Source: Streptococcus australis (lineage in GTDB: Bacteria > Bacillota > Bacilli > Lactobacillales > Streptococcaceae). From it: a stretch of DNA of 64,000 nt. The DNA lies in assembly GCF_015553625.1 (NCBI RefSeq), contig NZ_JADNGY010000011.1, forward strand, positions 1-64,000. Direction: 5' to 3'. Numbering within the stretch: position 1 is the stretch's first letter; the number at the start of each line of letters is the position of its first letter. The translations under genes were made by a program, and so were the position numbers. Positions 29,901-39,859 of this stretch are shown here, one piece after another. Under the pieces are notes generated by a model, which had not been told where the DNA came from, made no database searches, and saw nothing but the letters and a program-made list of their open reading frames with translations.

Positions 29901-30498
29901 AAGCTCAGAAGACCTCTGGGATACTGTTCGTGAAGCAGGTATGGATAGCGATGCTAAGACCATTCTTTACGATGGCCGTACAGGTGAGCCATTTGACAAC
30001 CGTGTTTCTGTCGGTGTCATGTACATGATCAAGCTTCACCACATGGTTGATGATAAACTCCACGCTCGTTCTGTCGGACCATACTCAATGGTTACCCAAC
30101 AACCACTCGGAGGTAAAGCTCAGTTTGGTGGACAACGTTTCGGGGAAATGGAAGTTTGGGCCCTTGAGGCTTATGGTGCGTCTAATGTCCTTCAAGAAAT
30201 CTTGACCTACAAGTCAGATGATGTCAACGGACGTTTGAAAGCTTATGAAGCGATTACCAAAGGAAAACCAATTCCAAAACCAGGTGTGCCAGAGTCCTTC
30301 CGAGTACTCGTGAAAGAATTGCAATCACTTGGATTGGATATGCGTGTTCTAGATGAAGATGACAAAGAAGTTGAACTTCGCGACCTTGACGAAGGGGAAG
30401 ACGACGATGTTATCCACGTAGATGATCTAGAAAAAGCACGTGAAAAAGCAGCTAAGGAAGCTCGCGCAGCTTTCGAAGCTGAAGGGAAAGAAGATTAA
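26929..30498 (+). CDS. rpoB: RNA polymerase beta subunit
   Basis: An 1189-residue beta subunit of RNA polymerase. The rifampicin region is present as [20 protein letters not shown] (about 468-487) followed by [10 protein letters not shown]. The start is TTG 26929, with AAAGGAG 8 nt upstream; alignment with the streptococcal N-terminus ([16 protein letters not shown]) supports it. The C-terminus is acidic ([17 protein letters not shown]). It is followed by rpoC after 150 bp that hold a small GTGAAG/CTTCAC hairpin. Codon use is highly optimised. Confidence 0.98.
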   Translation: MAGHDVQYGKHRTRRSFSRIKEVLDLPNLIEIQTDSFKDFLDHGLKEVFEDVLPISNFTDTMELEFVGYEIREPKYTLEEARIHDASYSAPIFVTFRLVNKETGEIKTQEVFFGDFPIMTEMGTFIINGGERIIVSQLVRSPGVYFNDKVDKNGKVGYGSTVIPNRGAWLELETDSKDIAYTRIDRTRKIPFTTLVRALGFSGDDEIFDIFGDSELVRNTVEKDIHKNPMDSRTDEALKEIYERLRPGEPKTAESSRSLLVARFFDPRRYDLAPVGRYKINKKLNIKNRLLNQTIAEPLVDAETGEILVEAGTVMTREVIDSISEHLDGDLNKIVYTPNDSAVLTEPVVLQKFKVVAPTDPDRVVTIIGNANPDDKVRTITPADILAEMSYFLNLAEGLGRVDDIDHLGNRRIRAVGELLANQVRLGLSRMERNVRERMSVQDNEVLTPQQIINIRPVTAAIKEFFGSSQLSQFMDQHNPLSELSHKRRLSALGPGGLTRDRAGYEVRDVHYTHYGRMCPIETPEGPNIGLINNLSSYGHLNKYGFIQTPYRKVDREKGVVTNEIVWLTADEEDEYIVAQSNSKLNEKGGFAEPIVMGRHRGNNQEFPSDQVDYMDVSPKQVVAVATACIPFLENDDSNRALMGANMQRQAVPLIDPKAPYVGTGMEYQAAHDSGAAVIAQHDGKVTYADADKVEVRREDGSLDVYHIQKFRRSNSGTAYNQRTLVKVGDVVEKGDFIADGPSMEKGEMALGQNPIVAYMTWEGYNFEDAVIMSERLVKEDVYTSVHLEEFESETRDTKLGPEEITREIPNVGEDALRNLDEMGIIRIGAEVKEGDILVGKVTPKGEKDLSAEERLLHAIFGDKSREVRDTSLRVPHGGDGVVRDVKIFTRANGDELQSGVNMLVRVYIAQKRKIRVGDKMAGRHGNKGVVSRIVPVEDMPYLPDGTPVDIMLNPLGVPSRMNIGQVMELHLGMAARNLGIHIATPVFDGASSEDLWDTVREAGMDSDAKTILYDGRTGEPFDNRVSVGVMYMIKLHHMVDDKLHARSVGPYSMVTQQPLGGKAQFGGQRFGEMEVWALEAYGASNVLQEILTYKSDDVNGRLKAYEAITKGKPIPKPGVPESFRVLVKELQSLGLDMRVLDEDDKEVELRDLDEGEDDDVIHVDDLEKAREKAAKEARAAFEAEGKED

Positions 30499-30648
30499 TA
30501 AAATATGTAGTTCAAGAGAGTAGAAAACCTGAGAAGGTTGTCTATCTCGAAGCTTTAGAGTTGAAGGTGTGAAGAAAATTCCTTCTCTCCTTCACAAAAA
30601 GCAAAAGAACATACAATCGATAATGAACATAAAGAAAGGTAAGAAATA

Positions 30649-33600
30649 GTGGTTGATGTAAATCGTTTTAAAAGTATGCAAATCACCCTAGCTTCTCCAA
30701 GCAAGGTCCGTTCATGGTCTTATGGAGAGGTCAAGAAACCTGAAACAATCAACTACCGTACATTGAAACCAGAACGTGAAGGTCTCTTTGATGAAGTCAT
30801 CTTTGGTCCTACAAAAGACTGGGAATGTGCGTGTGGAAAATACAAACGAATCCGTTACAAAGGGATTGTTTGTGACCGCTGTGGTGTGGAAGTAACACGT
30901 GCCAAGGTTCGTCGTGAACGAATGGGGCATATCGAGTTGAAAGCTCCTGTATCACACATCTGGTACTTCAAAGGAATCCCTTCTCGTATGGGATTGACCT
31001 TGGACATGAGTCCTCGTGCCCTTGAAGAAGTCATCTACTTCGCAGCTTACGTGGTTATCGATCCAAAAGATACACCGCTTGAGCACAAATCCATCATGAC
31101 AGAACGCGAATACCGTGAACGCTTGCGTGAATACGGACCAGGTTCCTTTGTTGCCAAGATGGGGGCAGAAGCGATCCAAGACCTCTTGAAACAAGTGGAT
31201 TTGGAAGCTGAAATTGCTGTCTTGAAAGAAGAATTGAAGACTGCAACTGGTCAAAAACGTGTGAAGGCTGTTCGCCGTTTGGATGTCTTAGATGCCTTCT
31301 ACAAATCTGGAAACAAACCAGAATGGATGGTTCTCAACATCCTTCCTGTTATTCCACCAGATCTTCGTCCAATGGTCCAATTGGATGGTGGCCGTTTTGC
31401 TGCCTCTGACTTGAACGACCTTTACCGTCGTGTGATCAACCGGAACAACCGTTTGGCTCGTTTGCTTGAGTTGAATGCTCCTGGTATCATCGTGCAAAAC
31501 GAAAAACGGATGCTCCAAGAAGCGGTTGATGCTTTGATCGACAACGGTCGTCGTGGTCGTCCAATCACAGGACCAGGTAGCCGTCCGCTTAAATCATTGA
31601 GCCACATGCTCAAAGGGAAACAAGGACGCTTCCGTCAAAACTTGCTCGGGAAACGGGTAGACTTCTCAGGACGTTCCGTTATCGCCGTTGGTCCAACCCT
31701 TAAGATGTACCAATGTGGTGTGCCACGTGAAATGGCTATCGAGCTCTTCAAACCATTTGTCATGCGTGAAATCGTTGCACGTGATATCGTGCAAAACGTC
31801 AAAGCCGCTAAACGCTTGGTGGAACGTGGAGATGAGCGTATCTGGGATATCCTAGAAGAAGTGATCAAAGAACACCCAGTTCTCTTGAACCGCGCACCGA
31901 CCCTCCACCGCTTGGGGATCCAAGCCTTCGAGCCAGTCTTGATTGACGGGAAAGCTCTTCGCTTGCACCCGCTTGTCTGTGAAGCCTACAACGCCGACTT
32001 TGACGGTGACCAAATGGCCATCCACGTACCGCTTTCGGAAGAAGCTCAAGCAGAAGCCCGTATCTTGATGCTGGCTGCTGAGCACATCTTGAACCCGAAA
32101 GATGGAAAACCAGTTGTTACCCCATCTCAGGATATGGTCTTGGGGAACTACTACCTTACTATGGAAGAAGCTGGTCGTGAAGGCGAAGGAATGGTCTTCA
32201 AAGACCGTGATGAAGCGGTCATGGCCCTTCGCAATGGTTATGTTCACTTGCATACACGTGTCGGAATTGCGACGGATAGCTTGAACAAACCATGGACAGA
32301 AGCTCAACAACACAAGATTCTCTTGACAACTGTTGGTAAGATTCTCTTTAACGATATCATGCCTGCAGAACTTCCATACCTCCAAGAGCCAAATAATGCC
32401 AACTTGACAGAAGGTGTTCCAGCTAAGTACTTCTTGGAGCCTGGTCAAGATGTCAAAGTGGCGATTGAGCAATTGGAATTAAACGTTCCATTCAAGAAGA
32501 AAAATCTTGGAAATATCATCGCAGAAATCTTCAAACGCTTCCGTACAACAGAAACATCTGCTTTCTTGGACCGTTTGAAAGATTTAGGTTACCACCACTC
32601 AACTCTTGCAGGATTGACAGTGGGTATTGCCGATATTCCAGTTGTTGAAGATAAGGCTGAAATCATTGAAGAATCTCACAAACGTGTAGAACAAATCACC
32701 AAACAGTTCCGTAAAGGGATGATTACAGATGATGAGCGTTACAATGCCGTTACAGCTGAATGGCGTGCAGCCCGTGAGAAATTGGAAAAACGCTTGGTAG
32801 ATAACCAAGATCCGAAGAACCCAATCGTTATGATGATGGACTCTGGAGCTCGTGGTAACATCTCAAACTTCTCACAGCTTGCCGGTATGCGTGGTTTGAT
32901 GGCTGCTCCAAACGGACGGATTATGGAATTGCCGATCCTTTCAAACTTCCGCGAAGGTTTGTCAGTACTCGAAATGTTCTTCTCTACTCACGGTGCTCGT
33001 AAAGGGATGACCGATACGGCCCTCAAGACAGCCGACTCAGGTTACTTGACACGTCGTTTGGTTGACGTTGCCCAAGACGTCATTATCCGTGAGGATGACT
33101 GTGGAACTGACCGTGGACTCGTGATCCGTGCGATTACCGATGGCAAAGAAATGATTGAACCATTGGAAGAGCGTTTAACAGGTCGTTATACGAAGAAATC
33201 TGTCAAACATCCTGAAACAGGTGCAGTCATTGTTGGTCCAGATACCTTGATTTCAGAAGACCTAGCACGTGAAATTGTCAATGCTGGTGTCGAAGAAGTT
33301 ACTATCCGTTCTGTCTTTACATGTAACACCCGCCATGGTGTCTGCCGTCACTGTTACGGTATCAACTTGGCGACTGGTGATGCAGTTGAAGTTGGTGAAG
33401 CAGTCGGAACCATCGCAGCCCAATCTATCGGGGAACCTGGTACACAGCTTACAATGCGTACCTTCCACACGGGTGGGGTTGCCTCAAATACCGATATCAC
33501 GCAAGGTCTTCCTCGTGTCCAAGAAATCTTTGAAGCCCGCAATCCGAAAGGGGAAGCGGTCATCACTGAGGTTAAAGGGGAAGTCACAGCCATTGAAGAA

Positions 33601-34302
33601 GATGCTTCTACACGTACCAAGAAAGTCTTTGTTCGTGGTGCGACTGGTGAGGGAGAATACGTTGTCCCTTACACAGCCCGCATGAAAGTCGAAGTGGGAG
33701 ATCAAGTCTCTCGTGGTGCAGCATTGACAGAAGGTTCTATCCAACCAAAACGTCTCCTTGCCGTTCGTGATGTCTTGTCTGTTGAAACTTACCTCCTTGC
33801 GGAAGTACAAAAAGTATACCGTAGCCAAGGGGTAGAAATCGGCGACAAACACATCGAGGTAATGGTGCGTCAAATGATCCGTAAGGTTCGTGTTATGGAT
33901 CCAGGAGATACAGACCTTCTCATGGGTACCCTCATGGATATTACAGACTTTACAGATGCTAACCGTGATGTGGTCATTTCTGGTGGGGTTCCTGCAACGG
34001 CTCGTCCAGTCCTTATGGGAATCACCAAGGCCTCTCTTGAAACTAATAGTTTCTTGTCAGCGGCTTCCTTCCAGGAAACAACTCGTGTCCTCACTGACGC
34101 AGCGATTCGCGGTAAGAAAGACCATCTCCTTGGACTCAAGGAAAATGTTATCATTGGTAAGATTATTCCTGCTGGTACAGGTATGGCTCGTTACCGTAAC
34201 TTGGAACCACAAGCAGTCAATGAAGTCGAAATTATCGAAGAAGTTCCTGTTACAGAAGAAGCAACTGAAACTGTTGAATCAATTGTAGTGGAAGAAAATT
34301 AA
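30649..34302 (+). CDS. rpoC: RNA polymerase beta' subunit
   Basis: A 1217-residue beta' subunit. The N-terminal zinc site is CACGKYKR...CDRCGVE (about 60-78). The catalytic Mg2+ motif is [10 protein letters not shown] (about 448-457). A second zinc site includes [13 protein letters not shown]. The start is GTG 30649 after AAAGAAAGGT. It is probably co-transcribed with rpoB. A clear terminator follows the stop. Confidence 0.98.
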   Translation: MVDVNRFKSMQITLASPSKVRSWSYGEVKKPETINYRTLKPEREGLFDEVIFGPTKDWECACGKYKRIRYKGIVCDRCGVEVTRAKVRRERMGHIELKAPVSHIWYFKGIPSRMGLTLDMSPRALEEVIYFAAYVVIDPKDTPLEHKSIMTEREYRERLREYGPGSFVAKMGAEAIQDLLKQVDLEAEIAVLKEELKTATGQKRVKAVRRLDVLDAFYKSGNKPEWMVLNILPVIPPDLRPMVQLDGGRFAASDLNDLYRRVINRNNRLARLLELNAPGIIVQNEKRMLQEAVDALIDNGRRGRPITGPGSRPLKSLSHMLKGKQGRFRQNLLGKRVDFSGRSVIAVGPTLKMYQCGVPREMAIELFKPFVMREIVARDIVQNVKAAKRLVERGDERIWDILEEVIKEHPVLLNRAPTLHRLGIQAFEPVLIDGKALRLHPLVCEAYNADFDGDQMAIHVPLSEEAQAEARILMLAAEHILNPKDGKPVVTPSQDMVLGNYYLTMEEAGREGEGMVFKDRDEAVMALRNGYVHLHTRVGIATDSLNKPWTEAQQHKILLTTVGKILFNDIMPAELPYLQEPNNANLTEGVPAKYFLEPGQDVKVAIEQLELNVPFKKKNLGNIIAEIFKRFRTTETSAFLDRLKDLGYHHSTLAGLTVGIADIPVVEDKAEIIEESHKRVEQITKQFRKGMITDDERYNAVTAEWRAAREKLEKRLVDNQDPKNPIVMMMDSGARGNISNFSQLAGMRGLMAAPNGRIMELPILSNFREGLSVLEMFFSTHGARKGMTDTALKTADSGYLTRRLVDVAQDVIIREDDCGTDRGLVIRAITDGKEMIEPLEERLTGRYTKKSVKHPETGAVIVGPDTLISEDLAREIVNAGVEEVTIRSVFTCNTRHGVCRHCYGINLATGDAVEVGEAVGTIAAQSIGEPGTQLTMRTFHTGGVASNTDITQGLPRVQEIFEARNPKGEAVITEVKGEVTAIEEDASTRTKKVFVRGATGEGEYVVPYTARMKVEVGDQVSRGAALTEGSIQPKRLLAVRDVLSVETYLLAEVQKVYRSQGVEIGDKHIEVMVRQMIRKVRVMDPGDTDLLMGTLMDITDFTDANRDVVISGGVPATARPVLMGITKASLETNSFLSAASFQETTRVLTDAAIRGKKDHLLGLKENVIIGKIIPAGTGMARYRNLEPQAVNEVEIIEEVPVTEEATETVESIVVEEN

Positions 34303-34306
34303 TCCT

Positions 34307-34345
34307 AAAAGAAGCTTTACTGATCTTCAGTAGGGCTTCTTTTTA
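34307..34345 (+). terminator. rpoBC terminator
   Basis: AAAAGAAGC pairs with GGCTTCTTTT, and inner TTACTGA/TCAGTA extends the stem; a T run follows. It is directly after rpoC. Confidence 0.85.
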
Positions 34346-34686
34346 TGCCTAAAAATAACCATATGGTCACCGCTTTTTCCTATAATATCAGTTTAAAAAT
34401 ATGCGCAAAAAAAATATATATTTAAAATAATGAATATTTTAGTAATGAAAATGAAACTTCATAAAGGTTTGAATGTTAAAAAAAAATAGTATAAAAACCA
34501 GCTATTTCAAGGGTTTTAAGGGTTCGAAAGATTCGAATGTTACATATAAATTACAGATTATTAAAATTCGATTAAATGTATTACGAAAGCATTGAGATAG
34601 TTTGACTTTTGAAGCTATTGAAGGTAGAATGGATGGGAAAAGTGTCGTCGATTTTGTTAAAAAATTCACAAGGTTAAAAAGGTGAG
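34346..34686 (+). other. AT-rich upstream region of EPS cluster
   Basis: 341 bp without a gene, strikingly AT-rich compared with neighbours. It contains two TTCGAA palindromes 9 bp apart (34523-34537) and the promoter for the exopolysaccharide operon. A TATAAT at 34381 lacks a suitable -35. Confidence 0.6.
34602..34630 (+). promoter_or_regulatory. Promoter of exopolysaccharide cluster
   Basis: TTGACT (34602-34607), a 17-bp spacer and TAGAAT (34625-34630). It lies 57 bp before the epimerase start and is the only good promoter seen before the five genes. Confidence 0.75.
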
Positions 34687-35841
34687 ATGATGAAAAAGAT
34701 TAAAGTGATGGTTGTTTTTGGAACGCGCCCAGAAGCTATTAAAATGGCTCCCCTGGTTTTAGAGCTTCAAAAGCAAAGTGAGACCATTGAAACGATTACA
34801 GTGGTGACTGCTCAGCATCGTCAAATGTTAGATCAAGTGCTAGAGACCTTCCGTATTCAACCGGATTATGATCTAGATATTATGGGGAAAAACCAATCTC
34901 TTCTAGATATTACGGCTAAAATCCTTGAAAAATTTGACCCAGTCGTGAAAGAAGTGCAACCAGATATGATTTTGGTCCATGGGGACACAACGACGACTTT
35001 TGCAGCCAGTCTTGTTGCTTTTTATAATCAAGTCCGTATTGGTCATGTAGAGGCGGGTCTCAGAACCTTCGATAAGTATTCGCCTTTCCCTGAGGAAATG
35101 AACCGTCAAATGACGGATAACCTAGCAGATCTCTATTTTGCTCCAACCAGTGAAAGCAAGGCCAATCTTCTCATGGAACATCATCCAGAGTCGTCCATTT
35201 TCATTACGGGGAATACGGCGATTGATGCCCTGCGATTAACCGTGCAAGAGAATTATCACCACCAGGTGCTTGATCAGTTAGATCCACAGAAGAAACTGGT
35301 CCTAGTGACCATGCACCGTCGGGAAAACCAAGGCCAACCGATGCGAGCTGTCTTTGCTGCCTTGAGAGAAATGGTAGATGCTCATCCGGAGTTGGAGGTT
35401 GTTTATCCAGTCCACCTCAGTCCGGCTGTTCAAGAGGCGGCTAAGGAGATCTTAGGAGATCACAACCGTATTCATTTGATTGCTCCTTTGGACGTCTTTG
35501 ACTTTCATAACCTAGCATCGAGAAGTTACTTTATTATGTCTGATTCGGGAGGAGTTCAGGAGGAGGCCCCTTCCTTAGGCAAGCCTGTCTTAGTCCTTCG
35601 GGATACGACCGAACGTCCAGAAGGTGTCAAAGCTGGAACTTTAAAATTGGTCGGAACGGATCCTGAGCGCGTCAAGGAAGAAATGACTGCTCTGTTGACG
35701 GATCCAGATCTGTATCAAAAAATGTCTTCGGCCCGAAATCCATATGGAGATGGGAAGGCATCTGAGCGGATTGTTCAAGCCATTCAGCACTATTATGGAC
35801 TCGTTGACGTGGTGTCTGAATTTATAGAGGGAGAGAATTAG
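34687..35841 (+). CDS. wecB: UDP-GlcNAc 2-epimerase (non-hydrolysing)
   Basis: A 384-residue enzyme interconverting UDP-GlcNAc and UDP-ManNAc. Family motifs are FGTRPEAIK (11-19), VHGDTTTTFAAS, VEAGLRTFDKYSPFPEEMNR, MHRRENQG and SDSGGVQEEAPSLGKPVL. It is cytoplasmic. The start is one of two adjacent ATGs (34687, 34690) after AAGGTGAG. It is first in a tight operon with a GGDEF-like membrane protein, a GT2 synthase and a GH8 hydrolase, so the UDP-ManNAc it makes is probably the polymer precursor; that link is inference. mnaA is an equally used name. Confidence 0.9.
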   Translation: MMKKIKVMVVFGTRPEAIKMAPLVLELQKQSETIETITVVTAQHRQMLDQVLETFRIQPDYDLDIMGKNQSLLDITAKILEKFDPVVKEVQPDMILVHGDTTTTFAASLVAFYNQVRIGHVEAGLRTFDKYSPFPEEMNRQMTDNLADLYFAPTSESKANLLMEHHPESSIFITGNTAIDALRLTVQENYHHQVLDQLDPQKKLVLVTMHRRENQGQPMRAVFAALREMVDAHPELEVVYPVHLSPAVQEAAKEILGDHNRIHLIAPLDVFDFHNLASRSYFIMSDSGGVQEEAPSLGKPVLVLRDTTERPEGVKAGTLKLVGTDPERVKEEMTALLTDPDLYQKMSSARNPYGDGKASERIVQAIQHYYGLVDVVSEFIEGEN

Positions 35842-35843
35842 GA

Positions 35844-36632
35844 ATGAAAAGAAGGAATCATTTAGGAGACTGGATGCTTATTTTGGTCGGTTTTGAATTG
35901 GCCGTCCTGCTGTACTGTCTATTCTTTGCACGTGAAATTATCATTGAGGAAGCTCTCTTTCTCGTGTTAGCCTTGTTTGCTTCACTGGTCTTATCCAATT
36001 TGCTGCTTACCTGGACGATTTTAATTTCAGTCGGTTTAGGAATTGTCTTTCTGGTAGCAGGGGTCGTGTATATCCCTGCGAACCAAGCACTGTTATTGCT
36101 TTTCTCTTTCCCGATTCTTGTTGGAATTCTGTCGAAAATTCGCTACTACCTGTTTAAAGAGGTTGCTAAGGTTCAAAACCAAGAAGAGGAAGCGGAAGTC
36201 GCCTACAGATCTTTACTTGAAAGTTCTGGCTTTCAACAGGAGCAGAAATTACAAGCCCTCTTAATTCATTGGTCTCATGAGGAACTCTTCTATCAAATCC
36301 ATCCTCGTGAGTATAATCGGACGCTGAACCAAATTCATTATCTGATTGGCCACCATCTGATACAAGATGAGAGACTTTATTATGTTTCAGACGGCAATTT
36401 CCTAGTGCTTACTAATAGCCAGCAACGAAATTTGCAAGAATATTATCAGTTGTATTTAAAAAATCAATTAGAATCTCTGGTCTTTAAGGGAGAAGATGGT
36501 AATCAAGCCATTCAATTCCAAAAAGGCTACTTGGTGGTGGATTCGACCAATCGGACGAAATTCCATAGCTACCAGGAAGCCATTAGTAACTTGAAACGTC
36601 AACTTGAAACGGATATTATTGTGGAATATTAG
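35844..36632 (+). CDS. Four-TM protein with degenerate GGDEF-like domain
   Basis: A 262-residue protein not recognised by name. Hydrophobic segments cover about residues 10-28, 33-50, 52-76 and 80-97, then a cytoplasmic domain. That domain has the stretch RLYYVSDGNFLVLTNS (178-192), which fits the GGDEF hairpin pattern with SDGNF in place of GGDEF. No RxxD inhibitory site is seen upstream. It should therefore neither make nor bind cyclic di-GMP in the usual way. The layout resembles PelD and the GGDEF-like Pss proteins of Listeria, which regulate polysaccharide synthases. It starts 2 nt after the epimerase stop. The fold assignment is inference. Confidence 0.6.
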   Translation: MKRRNHLGDWMLILVGFELAVLLYCLFFAREIIIEEALFLVLALFASLVLSNLLLTWTILISVGLGIVFLVAGVVYIPANQALLLLFSFPILVGILSKIRYYLFKEVAKVQNQEEEAEVAYRSLLESSGFQQEQKLQALLIHWSHEELFYQIHPREYNRTLNQIHYLIGHHLIQDERLYYVSDGNFLVLTNSQQRNLQEYYQLYLKNQLESLVFKGEDGNQAIQFQKGYLVVDSTNRTKFHSYQEAISNLKRQLETDIIVEY

Positions 36633-36641
36633 GAGGGACCG

Positions 36642-36782
36642 ATGACTCTTACAAATCTATTTTTTGGGCTGGCCCTAGGGATTAGTCTATTCTTTGCTGT
36701 ATGCTTTTGTGCATTATTTATTGCCTATTTGGTCATCTACCATCGGGTAAACAAAAACTTTAAGGCGGTGGACCATGATTAG
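36642..36782 (+). CDS. 46-residue single-pass membrane protein
   Basis: A short gene starting MTLTNLFFGLALG, with one hydrophobic helix (about 5-34) and a basic then acidic tail YHRVNKNFKAVDHD. The start ATG 36642 follows AGGAGGG; spacing is good. It overlaps the synthase gene by 8 nt (36775-36782), so it is very likely translated and coupled to it. Small membrane partners are known for some processive synthases; such a role here is inference. Confidence 0.7.
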   Translation: MTLTNLFFGLALGISLFFAVCFCALFIAYLVIYHRVNKNFKAVDHD

Positions 36783-38085
36783 TCAAATTTTAATGATTTT
36801 CACCTTGATTTCTATCTGGTTATCTCTAGCCTGGGGCTTGGTGATCCTGATTTCAGCAGTTCAATTCTGGTTGAAACACAGTGATTTCCGTGTGGATACG
36901 AGCCCGCTTCTCTATTATCCAAAAGTAACCATTGTGGTACCCGCTCATAACGAAGATGTGGTCATTGCTCAAACTGCTAAGGCTATTTTGGATATGAATT
37001 ACCCTCATGATCGTGTGGAATTGCTTCTCTTTGCCGATAACTGCTCAGATCGTACCTATGAGGAGTGTCTGGCTGTCAAAGCCCTTCCTGAATACGCTGG
37101 ACGGGATGTGACCATTATTGATCGTACTGGTACAGGTGGAAAAGCTGGGGTCTTGAATGATGCCTTGAAGATGGCGACAGGAGATTATATCTGCGTCTAT
37201 GATGCGGATGCTATGCCTGAGAAAAATGCTCTTTATTTCTTGGTTAAGGAAGTTCTTAAAGATCCAGAACGCCATGTGGCTTCATTTGGACGCAACAAGA
37301 CGAGAAATGCTAACCAGAACTTTTTGACGCGTTGTATCAACCAAGAAATCGTCGTGACCCAGCGGGTTCATCACGTCGGTATGTGGAATCTTTTCAAAAT
37401 TGGACGGATTCCAGGAACCAACTTTATTATTCAAACAGAATTTGTCAAAAGTATTGGTGGTTGGAAGAATGGTGCCTTGACGGAAGATACGGATATTTCC
37501 TTCAAAATCATGCAAAGCGGAAAGTTGATCGCTTTAGCCTACAACTCGGAAGCCTTCCAACAAGAACCAGAGACCTTAAAAACTTACTATATGCAACGGA
37601 AACGTTGGGCAAAAGGAAACTATGAGGTTGTACTTTCTAACTTTAAACACTTATTCGGAAAAGCAAACTGGCGGGTAAAATTAGAGGTCTTCAACTATTC
37701 ATGTATTTTCTTCTGGTTTAATGCAGCGATTGTCTTATCAGACTTGATTTTCTTTGCCAATGTCGCTGCCATGTTTATCCATCTTTTTGCTCCTGGAGTA
37801 CAGATTCCGTTTGCTTTTGACTCGGAAAATATCTACATTGCCCAATTGATGCTCTTTAACTGGGTGCTGATGATTGGTTTGTATTTGTTGCAAATCAATA
37901 TTGCCATGGCTTCTCAATTTGGTCAGGCGACAGTGAAACAGATTTGGTTGGCCCTAGCAGCCTACTTTAGCTATTCCCAACTCTTTATCATTGTTTCGAT
38001 TGATTCGATTTCATCGATTATCATGGATAAATTGCTTCACCGCGAGGGAACCAAGTGGGTGAAAACGAAACGGTTTGCTGGTTAG
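36775..38085 (+). CDS. Processive family 2 glycosyltransferase (BcsA-like)
   Basis: A 436-residue membrane glycosyltransferase of GT2. One N-terminal helix (about 8-30) and several C-terminal helices (about 300-415) flank the cytoplasmic catalytic domain. The D,D,D,QxxRW signature is complete: Asp88 (FADN), DAD 143-145, TED 236-238 and QRKRW 274-278. Such enzymes polymerise a sugar and export the chain, as in cellulose, hyaluronan or poly-GlcNAc. No PilZ domain follows. Neighbouring UDP-ManNAc synthesis suggests a ManNAc polymer. It overlaps the preceding small gene and is followed 8 nt later by the GH8 gene. Confidence 0.88.
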   Translation: MISQILMIFTLISIWLSLAWGLVILISAVQFWLKHSDFRVDTSPLLYYPKVTIVVPAHNEDVVIAQTAKAILDMNYPHDRVELLLFADNCSDRTYEECLAVKALPEYAGRDVTIIDRTGTGGKAGVLNDALKMATGDYICVYDADAMPEKNALYFLVKEVLKDPERHVASFGRNKTRNANQNFLTRCINQEIVVTQRVHHVGMWNLFKIGRIPGTNFIIQTEFVKSIGGWKNGALTEDTDISFKIMQSGKLIALAYNSEAFQQEPETLKTYYMQRKRWAKGNYEVVLSNFKHLFGKANWRVKLEVFNYSCIFFWFNAAIVLSDLIFFANVAAMFIHLFAPGVQIPFAFDSENIYIAQLMLFNWVLMIGLYLLQINIAMASQFGQATVKQIWLALAAYFSYSQLFIIVSIDSISSIIMDKLLHREGTKWVKTKRFAG

Positions 38086-38093
38086 GAGGACTT

Positions 38094-39197
38094 ATGAGAA
38101 CAAAAAAAATGAAATATTTATGGTTTGTGGTCATCCTGGCAGTCTTTTGTTTGACTCTCTTTTTGGCTCGGTCAAGAAGTAAGGTGGAGATGCGGAATCG
38201 CCTCTATCGGCAATGGACGGAACACTACCTCGTGACGGATGGAAAACAGTCCTATGTTCGTACAACAAACAGCGACCAAGAAACGGTTGTCTTATCAGAA
38301 GCACAAGGTTATGGCATGCTGATCACAGTAGAGGCTGCTAAGAAAGACTTAGCCAATCAAGAGGATTTTGACCGTCTGTATCGTTATTATCAAAACAATC
38401 GCTTTGATGACACCCAATTGATGGCCTGGAAACAAATCATCAAAAAAGGGGAGCTTTCATCTGAGCATCAAAATGCGACGGATGGTGATCTATATATAGC
38501 CTATGCCTTGATGGAGGCAGCAAAACAGTGGCCTGAAAAAGGTAAAGGCTATCAACAGCAAGCCAAGGCTATCTTGGACGACATCCTCAAGTACAACTAC
38601 AATGAGACAACGGGTGTCTTGACCGTTGGGAATTGGGCCAATCAAGATTCCGAATTCTATCACTTGATGAGAACCTCTGATATCCTTCCATCCTTTTTCC
38701 AATCCTTCTATGAGTTGACTGGAAATGAACAATGGTTAAGTATTAAAGAGAAGATGTTGGCCCAGCTTGACGCCATCAGTTCGCAAACTAAAACAGGACT
38801 TCTGCCAGACTTTATGTGGGTAGATGAACAAGGGGCGCGTGTAGCGGATCCAGTTACCATCGAATCCAAGTACGATGGTGCTTATTCTTACAATGCTTGT
38901 CGTCTGCCATACAACTTGGCTCAAAGCCAGGACAAGACCAGTCAAAAATTGGCTAAGAAGATGCTGGACTTCTTTATGAAGCAACGGAATATCTATGCCG
39001 GCTATGATCTGAAAGGCAATGCCCTTCATCAGTACCAAGCAGCTAGCTTCATTGCTCCGGTATCTTATGCGGCTGAAAATGGAGATGGCTATCTCAAATT
39101 GGTGCAGCAGAACAAGTTTATCTTTATGCAAGATCTATCAACAGAAAATTATTACGATGCAACCATGACAACCATGATTGCCCTTCAATTGTTCTAA
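38094..39197 (+). CDS. GH8 family polysaccharide hydrolase, membrane-anchored
   Basis: About 367 residues with an N-terminal membrane helix (about 7-25) and an outside GH8 domain. The catalytic acid is Glu69 in SEAQGYGM, and the conserved ATDGD is at 128-132. GH8 includes BcsZ of cellulose systems and PssZ of Listeria, which trims the Pss exopolysaccharide. It probably processes or releases the polymer made by the upstream synthase. I choose ATG 38094 after GGAGG; an in-frame ATG at 38055 would overlap the synthase more. A terminator follows, ending the operon. Confidence 0.87.
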   Translation: MRTKKMKYLWFVVILAVFCLTLFLARSRSKVEMRNRLYRQWTEHYLVTDGKQSYVRTTNSDQETVVLSEAQGYGMLITVEAAKKDLANQEDFDRLYRYYQNNRFDDTQLMAWKQIIKKGELSSEHQNATDGDLYIAYALMEAAKQWPEKGKGYQQQAKAILDDILKYNYNETTGVLTVGNWANQDSEFYHLMRTSDILPSFFQSFYELTGNEQWLSIKEKMLAQLDAISSQTKTGLLPDFMWVDEQGARVADPVTIESKYDGAYSYNACRLPYNLAQSQDKTSQKLAKKMLDFFMKQRNIYAGYDLKGNALHQYQAASFIAPVSYAAENGDGYLKLVQQNKFIFMQDLSTENYYDATMTTMIALQLF

Positions 39198-39212
39198 TGG
39201 ATCATCATTTGA

Positions 39213-39244
39213 AAAACTGAGAACTTTAGGCTTCTCAGTTTTTT
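39213..39244 (+). terminator. Terminator of exopolysaccharide cluster
   Basis: AAAACTGAGAA pairs with TTCTCAGTTTT around an 8-nt loop, followed by more T. It lies 16 nt after the GH8 stop. Confidence 0.88.
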
Positions 39245-39404
39245 CTTGTCAAAAAATAGCCTTTCTCTCCTCCATAAGGGGAGATTTTGAAAGAAAACAG
39301 TGAAAATGTTCGGAAAATTTACTGCATTTTTCTTTCATAAGCAGAATTCTTTTGTTATCAAAGGATTTTATATATAATATTGGATACAAAGGACGGAGAG
39401 AAAT

Positions 39405-39782
39405 ATGTATCAAGTAATTGAAATGTATGGGGATTACGAACCCTGGTGGTTTTTAGAAGATTGGGAGAAGGACATTGTCACTAGTCAGAGTTTTGATGAC
39501 TATTATGAAGCCCTAAAATACTACAAACGCCAATGGTTACTTTTAAGAGAGCAATCCCCATTATTTAAAAGTAGAAGTGATTTAATGACAATTTTTTGGG
39601 ATCCTGAGGATCAGCGCTGGTGTGAAGAGTGTGCGGAATACGTGCAACAATATCATTCAGTCGCCTTGTTAGAAAACGATCAGAAGATACCGAGAAGCAA
39701 GCGCCGTCCAGGCTACGAAAAAGAGAATGCCCACACGGCTCATCGCTCTTGTAAGCTAGACTACGAGAGCAATAATCTATAG
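39405..39782 (+). CDS. DUF1033 family protein
   Basis: A 125-residue soluble protein of the DUF1033 family, which commonly precedes comGA in streptococci; no function is known. It is rich in aromatic residues (GDYEPWWFLEDWEKD near the N-terminus), with CEECAEY (about 70-76). The start ATG follows GGAGAG. A TATAAT-like box lies at 39373-39378, but the -35 spacing (15 bp) is poor. The comG operon begins 106 bp later with its own promoter. Confidence 0.8.
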   Translation: MYQVIEMYGDYEPWWFLEDWEKDIVTSQSFDDYYEALKYYKRQWLLLREQSPLFKSRSDLMTIFWDPEDQRWCEECAEYVQQYHSVALLENDQKIPRSKRRPGYEKENAHTAHRSCKLDYESNNL

Positions 39783-39859
39783 GAAGAGAAATTCAATATG
39801 CAGTTGAGTTTCTTTTTTTTGCTCTTTTTTCTAAATCCAACGCTAGTTGGCCAATTTAT

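Noticed and set aside
35844-36632. Active diguanylate cyclase
   Set aside because: The signature is SDGNF rather than GGDEF, so catalysis is not expected.
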